From positions 113,374,358 through 113,438,357 of the forward strand of contig NC_084794.1 in NCBI RefSeq assembly GCF_963169125.1: 64,000 nucleotides of DNA. Reading direction: 5' to 3'. The notes below the pieces were generated by a model. The model did no database searches, had not been told where the DNA came from, and saw only the letters and a program-made list of their open reading frames with translations. The DNA comes from Humulus lupulus. Taxonomy: Eukaryota; Streptophyta; Magnoliopsida; Rosales; Cannabaceae. Position 1 is the first letter of the stretch, and each line of letters starts with the position of its first letter. This document shows positions 12,791 to 23,512 of the stretch, in pieces. The position numbers were made by a program, and so were the translations under genes.

Positions 12791-13985
12791 CCTGTCACGA
12801 CCGAGGGGCTAGCCTCAGCCTCAACCTCAGTCTGGGTCAAGGTGAATGGCCTGGCAGGAGCGAGACTGTCGCTCTGCTTTGACTCCTCTTTCCTGGCTTG
12901 TGGGCAGTCCTTCTTCAAACAATTGACACTCCCACAAATAAAGCAGGCCCTGATCCTGCACTCCCCCTGATGTCATCGTCTGCACTGAGGACACATTGGG
13001 AAACTTCTCAAGTTATCACCCTCGCCCTGATGGCCACTAAAAGCACCCCGCGCCCTCCTATCCAAGCTAGGAGGAACGAAAGAATCTGGGGCCTTTCTCT
13101 TCTACTCACTGGGGCCATCACCCCGACTAGATCACGTGAAAGGAGGCACCGTCCTCCTAGCATCGCACCTAGCAGTGCCCTCTCTCCATATCTGATCCTC
13201 GGCTCCCTCAGCTGTAAGGGCCTTGTCCACTAACTGTGCATACGTGGTAGTCTCTGAATCCAAGGTTATCTTAACATCACAGGCGATCATAACATTCAAT
13301 CCCTACACAAACCTATCCTTTCTTGCCGCATCATTCAACACCAAATCCAGTGCGAACTTCGCCAACCGGTCAAATCTCAAGGCATACTTAGTAACTGCCA
13401 TCCGGTTCTGGGTCTGGTTAGTAAACTCGTCAACCTTCGCAGCTCGAACTGTCACACTGTAGTATTTCTCGTTGAAAATGTTTCCGAACTCTTCCCAGGT
13501 CATAGCTGCAACGCTCCTTCTCTAAGCCACTGTATCTCACCAGATGCGGGCATCCTCTTTGAACATGTAGCTGGCACAAGCTACCCTCTCATTCCCTTCC
13601 ACCCTCATGAAATCCAAGATGGAAGAAATCATATTCATCCACTGCTCTGCCCACAGTGGGTCTAGTCCACCCTCGAAGGTGGGAGGATGCTGCTTCCTGA
13701 ACCTCTCATACAAGGGTTCCCACCTATTCTCCATAACAGGCTGAACTGGCACTAGCGCCACAACCTGTTAAACCTGTAGCCCAATGCCCTGAGGAGGGGC
13801 CTGCTGCCTCAACTATTGAAGATCTTCTTCTGTTCGGTGAAGTCTAGCTTCCATTTCGGCAAACAATTGTTGCCAATTCTGTGGGGCAAGTGGAGGGTCC
13901 TAACCCTGGTTGTCATCCTCGGCTCTATTGTCAAAAAGTCTGACTGATCACCGAGCATTTCAACAATATTCTTACAATCAATGAC
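12791..13985 (-). pseudogene. gag: Degenerate Tekay gag
   Basis: Minus-strand pieces at 13761-13537 and 13503-13303 read as a retrotransposon gag capsid domain ('FRKQHPPTFEGGLDP', 'AEQWMNMISSILD', 'VACASYMFKEDARIW', 'TWEEFGNIFNEKYY'). A nucleocapsid zinc knuckle follows near 12965-12900, C-F-I-C-G-S-V-N-C-L-K-K-D-C. Its usual histidine is replaced by cysteine, giving CX2CX4CX4C. Stop codons lie between the pieces. The N-terminal end is interrupted at 13985 by a solo LTR. Gag would normally package element RNA in cytoplasmic particles; this copy cannot be translated through. Confidence 0.85.
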
Positions 13986-16378
13986 TTTAACGCCCTGAGT
14001 AGCCAAGACCGTTACACTGTGTATTTATAAATGTGCAGAACTTGCTAATCAAGTCATTTAGTTAAAAACGTGTCACTAAAACCATTAATGAACTAGGGTT
14101 AAAACAGTTTTGGTCATAAAAGATACATTTCATATAATTAAATGTTTTGTATAAGGGATCCCCAAAAGAAACAACGTTTGAAAGTTAGTTTACAAAATTT
14201 CAAGGTATAAACAACCGCTAGCCACACTACGGGCAAAACAGACATTTATGGTCCTCCTGTTCCTGTCTCCTCCTCAACCGTGGCGGCCGAGCAGCTAGTC
14301 ATGTACATTCTGTCTTTAGAGCTCTCCAAATCAGGGCTGATCAAGCTTACCCTTGGCTTTACCTACACCACATAGCACCCATGAGCCAAGGCCCAGCAAG
14401 AAAACATAACATCATAGCACAAACATTGATAATAATCATATAACTCTTAAAGCATGTTCATACAAGTAGCAGTCCACATTAATCACATAACTCATAGACA
14501 TAACCATAAATCCACAAGCTAATACTTAGCTATTCAGTACGTCATATTCAACAGTTAACAATGATAATCAGATCACACAATAATCAGGGTTGACGCCCTT
14601 AGGTCGTACCCTCTATTTACCCCACTGACTCTGGTCCGCTTAAACCGAGCTCAATGAAAATTAAGCTATCCTCAGCTACCAATGGCTGAGCCGTGCCCTG
14701 TGCGCTAATGTAAACTATGACACTCTTAGACTGTTGGTTTAATATTCTAATGGCATAATACCAACTTTCATAATGCATACAAGAATAGGGAACCCTTAGT
14801 CCCATTATAAACTCACAACCGGGTGCAGTTCTCTTACCTTTAACTTCCAAGTGTTCTGATTATGAGAGATGCCCCTTGAGCACGATCCGTTTCACGAGCC
14901 CTAGCTTATACCTAGTCACAACCAAGATAAAGGATTCCATTAATAATTGTATAAAGGTTTTCGGATAAATTTCTAACCTCCGGGACATCGAATTCCACCA
15001 AACACGGTAGTGGGATCGATCCCGAGCACCTTAGGTTAGGTTCCCCACTTAAAAACTCCAAAAGGCGAAAAATGTCTTTAAGGGCCGCGGCCCAAGCTTC
15101 CTATGCTGCGATTTGCCCCTGACCAGAGGCCCAACCTCACCAAAAACCAGACACAGGCCGCGACCCAACACTCCCCATGCCGCGACCCACCCTTCTTCTC
15201 CAGTACCTATCTGCTTCAAAGGGCTGCAGCACACCAATAACTAAGCCGCGGCCCGACCCCTTCGAACCCAGAAAATCCACCATTTTAAACACTCCAACCT
15301 CACTCAAATCCACCCAAAACCATCCTAATGATACAATCCAATTATAAAAAACATTCTAACATGTTTTCAACGACATAACCCAGAAAAAACCTAGTCTAGA
15401 AACTCATCAAAACAACATTTTAATTTATGAAACCCACAAGCTCAAGAACACCAAAACCAGCCATGAAAACCCAGAATTCAAACACTAAACCATAAATTGA
15501 AGCTTACCTTCACTGAAGAACCAATCCTCCAAGAAATTGTTGAGCTAGCCCCCAAGTCTTCTGCCTTAATTCAACCTTTAAATTCAAAACCCAAGAACTC
15601 TCAGAACCCAGCCATATCTACAGAATTTAATAACTAAAGATATAACTCAGAACTTACCTCAACTCTTGAGTAGATTCTTTAGCTAACCCTGAGCTAATCT
15701 CTAAAGTCCCAGCTCAAATTCTTTGAGTTTCCAGCCAATCTTTTCTTAGTTCTGTGGTTTCCCTTCAGAGAGAGAGAGAGAGAAGAGAGAGAAGGGTTGG
15801 TTTGGCCTTGTTCTACCACTTTTTGAGTTTTTTTTAATCTATCCTTAATTAATTAAGTCAATCCCGAGGCTCGGGGTACCAAAAACATCCTCGAGGGAAA
15901 AATGGTAAAATTCCCCTAGTATTCCCACCTAGGCTCCTAACCTCAAATATATCTCCAATTATTTATTTCCATAACCCGATAACCCAGATAATCATCTAAT
16001 ACCCAAAATACCCCTTGACTCGCCCCAAGCCAAGTATTGGATCCCGTTGTGACTTTCCCGCAAACTGGCTCCCTAGGATCGCCTCAAGTCGCATGCTGCA
16101 GGTATACCCACATAATAATGTGGTCCTCACAATTATAACATATAATCACATTTATGCCCTCAATGGGCTAAAATTACAAATATACCCCTTGAAGCTAAAC
16201 ATGGCCTACATGCATACTAATACTCGTAGACATGCATTCATATATTCATATAATCATACAAGCATGCTTATCACAGAATCGTGCATTAAACTACATAATT
16301 CACACATAAACCAATTATGCCCTCCCGGCATACTAATCAAGGCCCTTAAGCCTTATTAGTGATTTTCGGGTCGTTACA
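13986..16378 (-). mobile_element. Solo LTR nested in the Tekay gag/leader
   Basis: About 2393 bp. On the plus strand it starts TTTAACGCCCTGAG (a decayed TGTAAC) and ends GGGTCGTTACA. It shares general structure with the Tekay LTRs ('ccttattag', 'ccctcaatgggctaaaatta', GC-rich 'ccgcgacc' tract), but is a different subfamily. The flanks are atgac (13981-13985) and atgat (16379-16383), four of five bases alike, as expected for an old target duplication. No internal coding sequence remains, so it arose by LTR-LTR recombination. Confidence 0.75.
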
Positions 16379-16678
16379 ATGATGCTGCTCATCAGGCAAG
16401 ATAACAACATCCAAAACCACCTCCCAATTCACATCAACCAACCACAAACAACAGTCCACAAAACACATATAACACACAGTAATCAAGGGCCATGCCCTAA
16501 CATCATGCATATGTTAACACATTCATCATGCGATATACAAAATAACCAGGGAAACAAGGCACTTAAGCACATAATCAAGCATATAATTCAATCACTACCA
16601 ACCAACCTCGAGTCGAGCTCGTCACTGGCAGCGAGAGTACATGCTCGGCCAATCTCCATGAACCATAAACCTTGGCAC
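16379..16678 (-). other. 5' leader of the Tekay element
   Basis: Untranslated leader between the primer-binding site and gag, cut off from gag by the solo LTR at 13986-16378. It has no coding signal; the open frames here are incidental. Confidence 0.6.
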
Positions 16679-16690
16679 GCTCTGATACCA
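16679..16690 (-). other. Primer-binding site, tRNA-iMet
   Basis: On the minus strand TGGTATCAGAGC lies three bases inside the 5' LTR end. It is complementary to the 3' end of initiator methionine tRNA, the usual primer for this clade. Confidence 0.92.
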
Positions 16691-16693
16691 AGT

Positions 16694-18984
16694 TGTAACG
16701 CTCTACTTCCTTAGAGCCGTTACCAAGTGAGTTTAAAACGTGCAATTAACTCGGTAATCGAGGTTTTAGGTTAAGAGTGTTTCTAAACTGTAATAAAGTC
16801 ATATAATTTAAAATGTAGTCATTCACTGGAATTATAAAGCATTATACATTTGGGATCCCAAAATACCGTTTAGAAATATTTACAACTCAAAAACATGATT
16901 AAGGTCGACTAAACGACAAAATTTAGATTAATACATAACATCTCCAAAAAATACCCTTGGCCGTGGCAGCCAAGTAGGCCAAACATGTACATGTCGCTCC
17001 ACGCTCTCCGTACTCATGGTTGGTTAACTTTTCCCTTGCCCTTACCTGCACCATAGAGCACCCCTGAGCCGAAGCCCAGCAAGAAAACTCAACACAAACA
17101 ATCAACATATAACAAGGCAGCCAACATGCTAAACACATGACGGCCATGCTGTCCCAGGCGCTTTACCAAGCCCTGGGTTCGTGGTCTACACCGTGAGGAT
17201 GACTCAAGCATCCGAGAAGAGTCTCACCCTAGCAGCTTGCACTCTGCATGCTCAACGCCACTTCTAGCCCTTTGCCGTACTCGGCCTTGCACTCAACGTG
17301 CTTAACACTGTTCCCAGCCCTTTGCCGTACTCGGCTTCCTGCGTTCTCGGTCTTCACTGTTCATTCACTAATATGCAATACATAACATATAATCAATAAA
17401 TACTTAAACAAATACAAACATAAATAATAAGGCTACGCCCTGAAACACAATCACATAGGGTCATGCCCTGCAATACAAACTATAGGGCCACGCCCTGCTC
17501 TACAGGTACAACAGTTTTCTTACCTGTGTCCTGAGCTTCTTGAGCACCGAAATCCCGAGCACAGTCCTCTAACCCGAGCCTCGCTGAAAACCTAGTCACA
17601 ACACACAAGTAACACTCTCATTACTAATTAATTCATAATTTTTCCCTGGAACCAATCCTGTGCTCTCGGGACCTCCCATTTCCCCACACAAGGTGGCGAA
17701 AGAATCCCCCTGGGCCAAAACCCTAAAATCACAAAATCCCACATCCCGAAAATGGCCTAGCGCCACAGCATAGCCCTATTGGGGCCGCGATGCCCAGCAG
17801 GGCTCCCCTGTCCTGATTCAACCCAGCACCGTAGCACGGAAGAACAGAGTCACGACGCTTATACGCGAACCTAGAAAACTGGGTTTTTCCTACCATTTTT
17901 CCCGAGCCAAAACTCATCCAAATCAATACCAAAGTACACCCAAGTTCAAATTCGACCCAAAACTTCAAATAAACAGTATAGTAACTCATAAACACCAGAA
18001 ACACATTCAAAAACTCATCCAAACAAAATCACCTAGTGGTTTAAAACTCCACAGAAACTTAAACCACACCAGAATATTCACTTCAGAAATCAATGAAATT
18101 CTTACCTCAAGTAGGAGTTCGTCTCTGAGCTGCTTTCAAATCCAATTCCAAGCTCAAATCCACAAATTCCTAAGCTTAACCTTGCCAAAACTTCATCCCA
18201 AGAATCCACAAAGCAAAACACAATTCAGTTCTCAAACCACAACACTTCTTGGCAGAATTCAACAAAGAACTGAATTAAATACTTACCCTTGCACCCAGCT
18301 AAGTCTCCCAAATTCTAGCTTAGAATCCCTTGAACTTCTGGCCTTAGATCTTTCACAATCAAGCACTATGGAGAAGGAGAGAGGAATCGAATGGAAGAGA
18401 GAGAGCGGAGAGAAATTTCTGTTCTTTTTCTTTCCTCTACTTTTGTCTATCTAGTATCCCTAGCTCCCAACTAAATATATCCAATTCCCAAAAGTTAAGA
18501 TTGCCCCTCAAATTTCTCTAAGTCCTAAAATACTACCAAGGGTAATTTAGTCATTTGTCAAATAGTACTAATTCCTCGAGTGTTCCCATAAATCCCCGTT
18601 TAAACTCAATAAATCTCGAACACTTAATACATTTCCCAAAATACCCCTAGGCTCCTCCTGAGCCCGGTATTTTAACCCCGTTGGGACTTTCTAGCTAAAC
18701 TACTCCCTAGGACCGTCTTGGATCTTGCATTACAAATATATCATTACTCACTCGTGGTATCAATCACAATATACACAAATATTGCATTTATGCCCTCAAC
18801 GAGCTAAAATTACAAATATGCCCCTAATAACCAAATGGGGCCCACATGCATATTTAATTCACCTAAGCATGCATTTCTAATCACATACTCATCAAATTCA
18901 CATATTAAAATAATAAATCACTTATTGCCCTCCAGGCACGCTAATCAAGACCCTAAACCTTATTAGCAAATTTAGGACGCTACA
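16694..18984 (-). repeat. 5' LTR of the Tekay element
   Basis: 2291 bp, TGTAACGCTC... to ...GGACGCTACA on the plus strand. It is colinear with 6660-9007 but lacks about 37 bp near 18605 that the other copy has. It would carry the element's promoter for minus-strand transcription. Confidence 0.88.
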
Positions 18985-19115
18985 CTATCACAGACCGACA
19001 CATGTCCTGTACTCGAGTGAGTGGGTAGGCATGCTTTCTCCTAATAGAAGTCCAAAAGCCCCTATTGTGAGTGTCAGAAACAACGTTATGCACAAGTAGG
19101 AGCTTGTGGGGCAAA
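18985..19115 (+). repeat. Tat-like element 3' flank, copy 2 (right end, polypurine tract)
   Basis: Continues the sequence broken at 6659 and ends in 'aggagcttgtggggcaaa', a polypurine tract adjoining the LTR at 19116. It matches 3735-3869. Confidence 0.65.
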
Positions 19116-19852
19116 TGTTGTACCCTAAAAAATTTGAACTGAATTACTCAGCATGGGGTACATCTGGCGGATAAGCGTATGAAGAAAGCGTACAGAATTA
19201 GCATCTTGCTAACTCTGGAGTGAGCAACACGAGTCTCCAGATGGCCTCTTACGCCAATAACTTAGTTCGAGATGCGCAACATTCAGATAGCCTTGGTGAA
19301 ACTCTAAACGTGATCCATGTCAGTTCAGATTAGTTCTTCGACACCCAGCTCAAAGGAGGTTTTCAGCTCGCGGAAGCCTGGTCATTACGCACAGTGAAGG
19401 ATCCCAAAGGACTCTAAAATTCCTTATATGCTCATTAATGCTCATATATTATTCTATATTCATTACCTAATATTTTGGGCATAGAATCAATAGGCATTAA
19501 TGTATTTATGTAAATGAGATGTTACCAAAAAATGTATGTTAATATATTTATGCACGGTTACCCAAAACTATCAAGGCAAAATTTCTGATAAATACAGGAG
19601 AGAATGGACAGTTGAAGGGATTGACATTTTGTATACAGAAACTTTGGTGAAATTGTCACAAACAACTTCACAGTGAGGACAAAATAGATTAATAAGAGTG
19701 ACTCCTACACTAGGTGGATTTTATCCACTGAACCATGTAAAAAGTGTGAGGGTTCTTGATATTTTTTATTTGTCCAATTACGGTTTAGCAAAAGTCTAAT
19801 CTCTCTATTTTAGGATTCCTTAATCAATTGTTGGGGAAAAACTGCGTCAACA
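19116..19852 (+). mobile_element. LTR (3' type) of the Tat-like element, copy 2
   Basis: 737 bp, TGTTGTACCC... to ...GCGTCAACA, homologous to 3870-4612. Its right edge abuts a broken TRIM LTR at 19853, so the element was inserted in the TRIM. The expected target duplication cannot be tested because the 5' end is not recognisable in the window. Confidence 0.7.
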
Positions 19853-20240
19853 CCCATGGTCTTATATGTTGGTTGATATCCTCACATTTATTCAATGTGG
19901 GTTGCTCTAATATGCTTCCTCAAGATGACGACACTTTTAGAGGACTAATCTTTAACTGGATCTTTAACAGATCTGTTTTTTCATTATTGTTTTGGGCCGG
20001 TGCTCATTGGAGCTATTGGGATCTGATATCATGTAAGATTTGATAAAGGGATGCATGTTAAAGTGTAAGAAAAGAGTTGAGAAAGTTGGAGAATGAAAGG
20101 TTACATAGGTATAGAGTGGGGTTTTGATAAGACACATGGGGTTCCATCTCAAAACCAATTGATGATGAGTGGAGTAACCCATGGTATTATATGTTGGTTG
20201 ATATCCTCACATCTATTCAACGTGGAACACTCTAATATTC
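19853..20240 (-). mobile_element. Tandem TRIM element, left part
   Basis: A terminal-repeat retrotransposon in miniature. The partial LTR end (19853-about 19899) is followed by a ~130-bp internal domain and a complete LTR (20032-20229, 198 bp, TGTAAGATTT... to ...GTGGAACA). Just outside the LTR, on the minus strand, lies TGATATCAGATCCC, a decayed tRNA-Met primer-binding site, and a purine tract ('CATCTTGAGGAAG') marks the other end. No coding capacity. The array resumes at 32639 after the 12.4 kb inserted block. Confidence 0.75.
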
Positions 20241-23202
20241 TGTAATGACTCAGATTTTCAAGACTCGATAATGCAGAAATATAAATGTTTTCATTTAACA
20301 AAATGTCTCAAAAACACTCATAAAAAAACTTTTTAAAAAGTCGTATGACCATACTTAACATTTAATTTCAACATATTTTATAAAGAGTAGAGTGAGCCTA
20401 GTTTAGGAAAATTACACAACATTTCCAAAAATAAAACGGCTTCCCAAAATATCGGTCCACATGTGCATTTGCAAGGTAGACTCCAGCGGTCACTGCTCTG
20501 CCTTGCCCTTGTTCTTACCTACAACAGCAAACAACTAGGTAATCGAAAACACTTAGAAGTTCAACTTTAAAACAAAATCATGCGGAGAATTAGGGTTGCG
20601 GATCCTTTCGGACCCTACACAATCAATTTCAAGAACGCAAAGCGTCCTAGAAAACTTATGGACATGCCTGATAGCCAATGACAAATTATTTCATATAACC
20701 AGATAATTTCCTGCACTCAAAAAATCCCAGAACATGCATATATATTATATCACAACTATTTCTTATCAACAAATATATATCCCTGCACTCAGAAAATCCC
20801 AGAGCAAGCAGATATAATATATCACAATATAATTCGAGACCAACGCTCGACAATTTTCAACAATTCGGGCATAACACACCCTCCAACATAAATGCTAATC
20901 TGTAAGAGAGAACCGAGTCTCAACACTAAGATCTAGCCAATAAATATCCCCATCAAGGGTAACTATCGTGTTACCTAGTGCATCACTACTTATCCAAGAG
21001 TAAATCCCTCACGAGGGTAACCATCAAGTTACCTAGGGCATCACTACTTATCCAAGAGTGTAATCGAAGTTACACAGTTTTATAGAGACTTCTATGTTAA
21101 TCAGTGGTGTTGGTGAGCAGTTGCCCCTAGGGTGTTCAGCCTCACTCAAACTTGGCAACCCCTAGTATCTCTAGGCACTCTCACTGAATGGTCAATATTC
21201 ACGGCTACTATCCAGGAATAACTATCAGATCACTTGCTTGGGTTCTAACCGTTCACTGATTAAGTAAGCATGAGGGCCCCTAGGTCCCATTCATTTTGGC
21301 TCCCCTAGGTTTAACCAGCAATCCTCACCTCTTGGCCACTCGTCGCAGTAATGAACCAGACATAATAAAGTTAAGCAGTGTGACGGGGGTCAGTCGTCTA
21401 GGATATGACAGATATCTATCGTTCATATTTTCTAAATAAGCACTCACTAGACTAACGTCTCTAAGAAACTTTCTACGACAGTGTATATATGTGCATGTGT
21501 CCCTATACTAACATACAATACAATAGTCATTTCATGTTGCAGCCACACAATATTAGTTGACTTACTTGGAGTCCTTAGCACTCAGTAGGATTTCACCCTC
21601 CAATGTTCAATCCAGTTACGCTAGTCAGTATTGTATTTATCCATATAGTATACTCGGATTAATTATGACATTCATAATTCATTATTATTATTATTTTGGG
21701 CAGTTTGGTCATTTTAATAAAAAAACATTTGTAAGGATTAATGATCCTTATTTGGTTTTAAACCCATTAAGGAAATTCATACAAAAACATTTGAGACTAA
21801 ACCCTAAGTCTCGGGGAGACCTATCCTAGGGTCTCGATACCTAGGCTCGGGTATCACAATAGTATTTTCCCACAATCCGCTAAAAATCTTATTCTTTAAA
21901 TGCATCGCTATTAACGCGTACTTTCAACAAGTCGGTTAAATATATGGAAGATTTTAGCCGGTATTATATCCAGAAAATACTAATTAAATTCCTTAATTAT
22001 TTTTAAAGAAAATAAACTCTTAATTTTCCTTTTATTTTTCTTAAGGTTTTAATCTCTAAAAACCGTTTTAAGAAAATTGCCTAGTTTGTCTTAATTAGGA
22101 AAATCATTAAAAAATTCCCACCTTGACTAGTTAATCTTTCTGAAGTCAATTAATCAAGTTTACTTACTAGAAAAATAATTCACTCAATTATTATCTCAAA
22201 ATATAGGGTTTTAAACCCTCTTTTAATTTATTAACTTATTAATAAATAAATTCTTTTATTTTTTGAAAGAATAAAAATTCTTTAATAAAAATAATTCCCA
22301 CTAAACTCAAAGTAATATTTTAGGTCAAAATATGTTTTCAAGACTTGCCAAGTTTTTATCTTGCAATAAGCAAAATTTTACTTTTTACCTTAAGTTCCAA
22401 AATCTCATTTTGGCACAAAGTGTGAAAACCCTATTTTTCACATTTTTAACTACATACTTTGTTAGTTCATAACTTGAAATTTACTTATCCAATTATTACC
22501 AAAATTTCCCAATTCCATTTTTGGTATGCCTTTTAGGTCTTTGTAAAATCTTAGATCAAAAGGAGCATTTTTTATGGGTGAAATTATTTTCCAACAAAGA
22601 GGTAAAAATGACCTTATTTTCAAGTTCTTAATTTTTTCCAAACTTTGACACTTAATAAATTTTAAAAAGTTCAGTATTTTCTTACCAAATTTTACAGTGA
22701 AATACTAGGTTATGCCAAAAATATGTCCACCAAATTTTAGAAAAAACCGGGTTCATTTGCCCTATACACTGGCTGTCCAAACTTGGTCCCGAAATTAAGA
22801 ATACGAAAAAACAATTTTTTTTACCTAAACTTTGAAATAGCATAACTCACTTATTTTTAAACATTTTTTAGTGTTTCAAAAGCTCAATTTTATGTACTAA
22901 ATCTCAAAAACATCACAGTACAATTACATTTTACAAAATCAATATACAGTGGATGCTTGATCCCTTGGAAGTCACAGCTCAAAACATGTATTTTGTTTTT
23001 GGGTTTCCTACAAAACCCTTGGGGGTTTTGGTCCCTATTTTCAAAAATCAACACACAAGCATCATAAAAATTATAAAACAACTACCATAACCTTATTACA
23101 TCACCAATAAGAAACTTTAAGCATTAACTATACAAAATAATGCTTAAAACTATAAACCATACAATAACAACCATAAAAGTAAACTTTTTACCTATTGTTA
23201 TT
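20241..23202. repeat. Left arm of the 4 kb solo LTR
   Basis: AT-rich, non-coding LTR DNA up to the MULE. The last eight bases, ttgttatt (23195-23202), are the MULE target duplication. I see no gene in this stretch. Confidence 0.75.
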
Positions 23203-23318
23203 GGGAAATTTCACTTTTTATCTCTAATAATACCTAATATTACCAAAAAATCCCAACATTAATAATATTTTCAAATTAATGCTAAACTTTCCTCCCATAC
23301 CCAAAATACCCCTCCCAT
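23203..23318 (+). repeat. Left terminal inverted repeat of the MULE
   Basis: Begins GGGAAATTTCACTTTTTATC. The first 83 bases are identical to the inverse of the right end, and the following ~33 are similar with small indels. In Mutator elements the TIR carries the transposase binding site and promoter. Confidence 0.92.
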
Positions 23319-23512
23319 TATATCAAAAATTCACAAAACCTTCTCTTCCACTCTCCTCCCTCTCTCTCTCTAATTCTCACGAAATCTCCATAAAACCTAC
23401 AGTTTTGTATAATTTTCTTGTCAAAATCATTGTTAGTTATCTCCATTGTTTCTGTGAATTCGTTAATATCAAAGGCAACATCTATTTTGACAGTTTTTGG
23501 AGGAGAAAAACC

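Larger units (their letters stand above)
6660..18984 (-). mobile_element. Tekay/Del-type Ty3/gypsy chromovirus, degenerate, with nested solo LTR
   Basis: Two long direct terminal repeats (6660-9007 and 16694-18984) start TGTAAC and end GCTACA. They are flanked by ctatt / ctatc, a near-perfect 5-bp target duplication. On the minus strand the order is LTR, tRNA-iMet PBS, leader, gag, aspartic protease, RT, RNase H, integrase with C-terminal chromodomain-like segment, polypurine tract, LTR. That order and the chromodomain fit the Tekay/Del clade. The first ~190 aligned bases of the LTRs differ at roughly 18 positions by hand count, mostly C/T and G/A, so the insertion is old and probably decayed through cytosine methylation. 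Coding frames are broken by many stops and by an internal duplication. It lies inside an older Tat-like element. Confidence 0.9.

Noticed and set aside
16015..16714. Two open plus-strand frames around the solo LTR edge and leader
   Set aside because: They cross an element boundary and run opposite to the element; composition is His/Asn/Thr-rich from AT-rich DNA.
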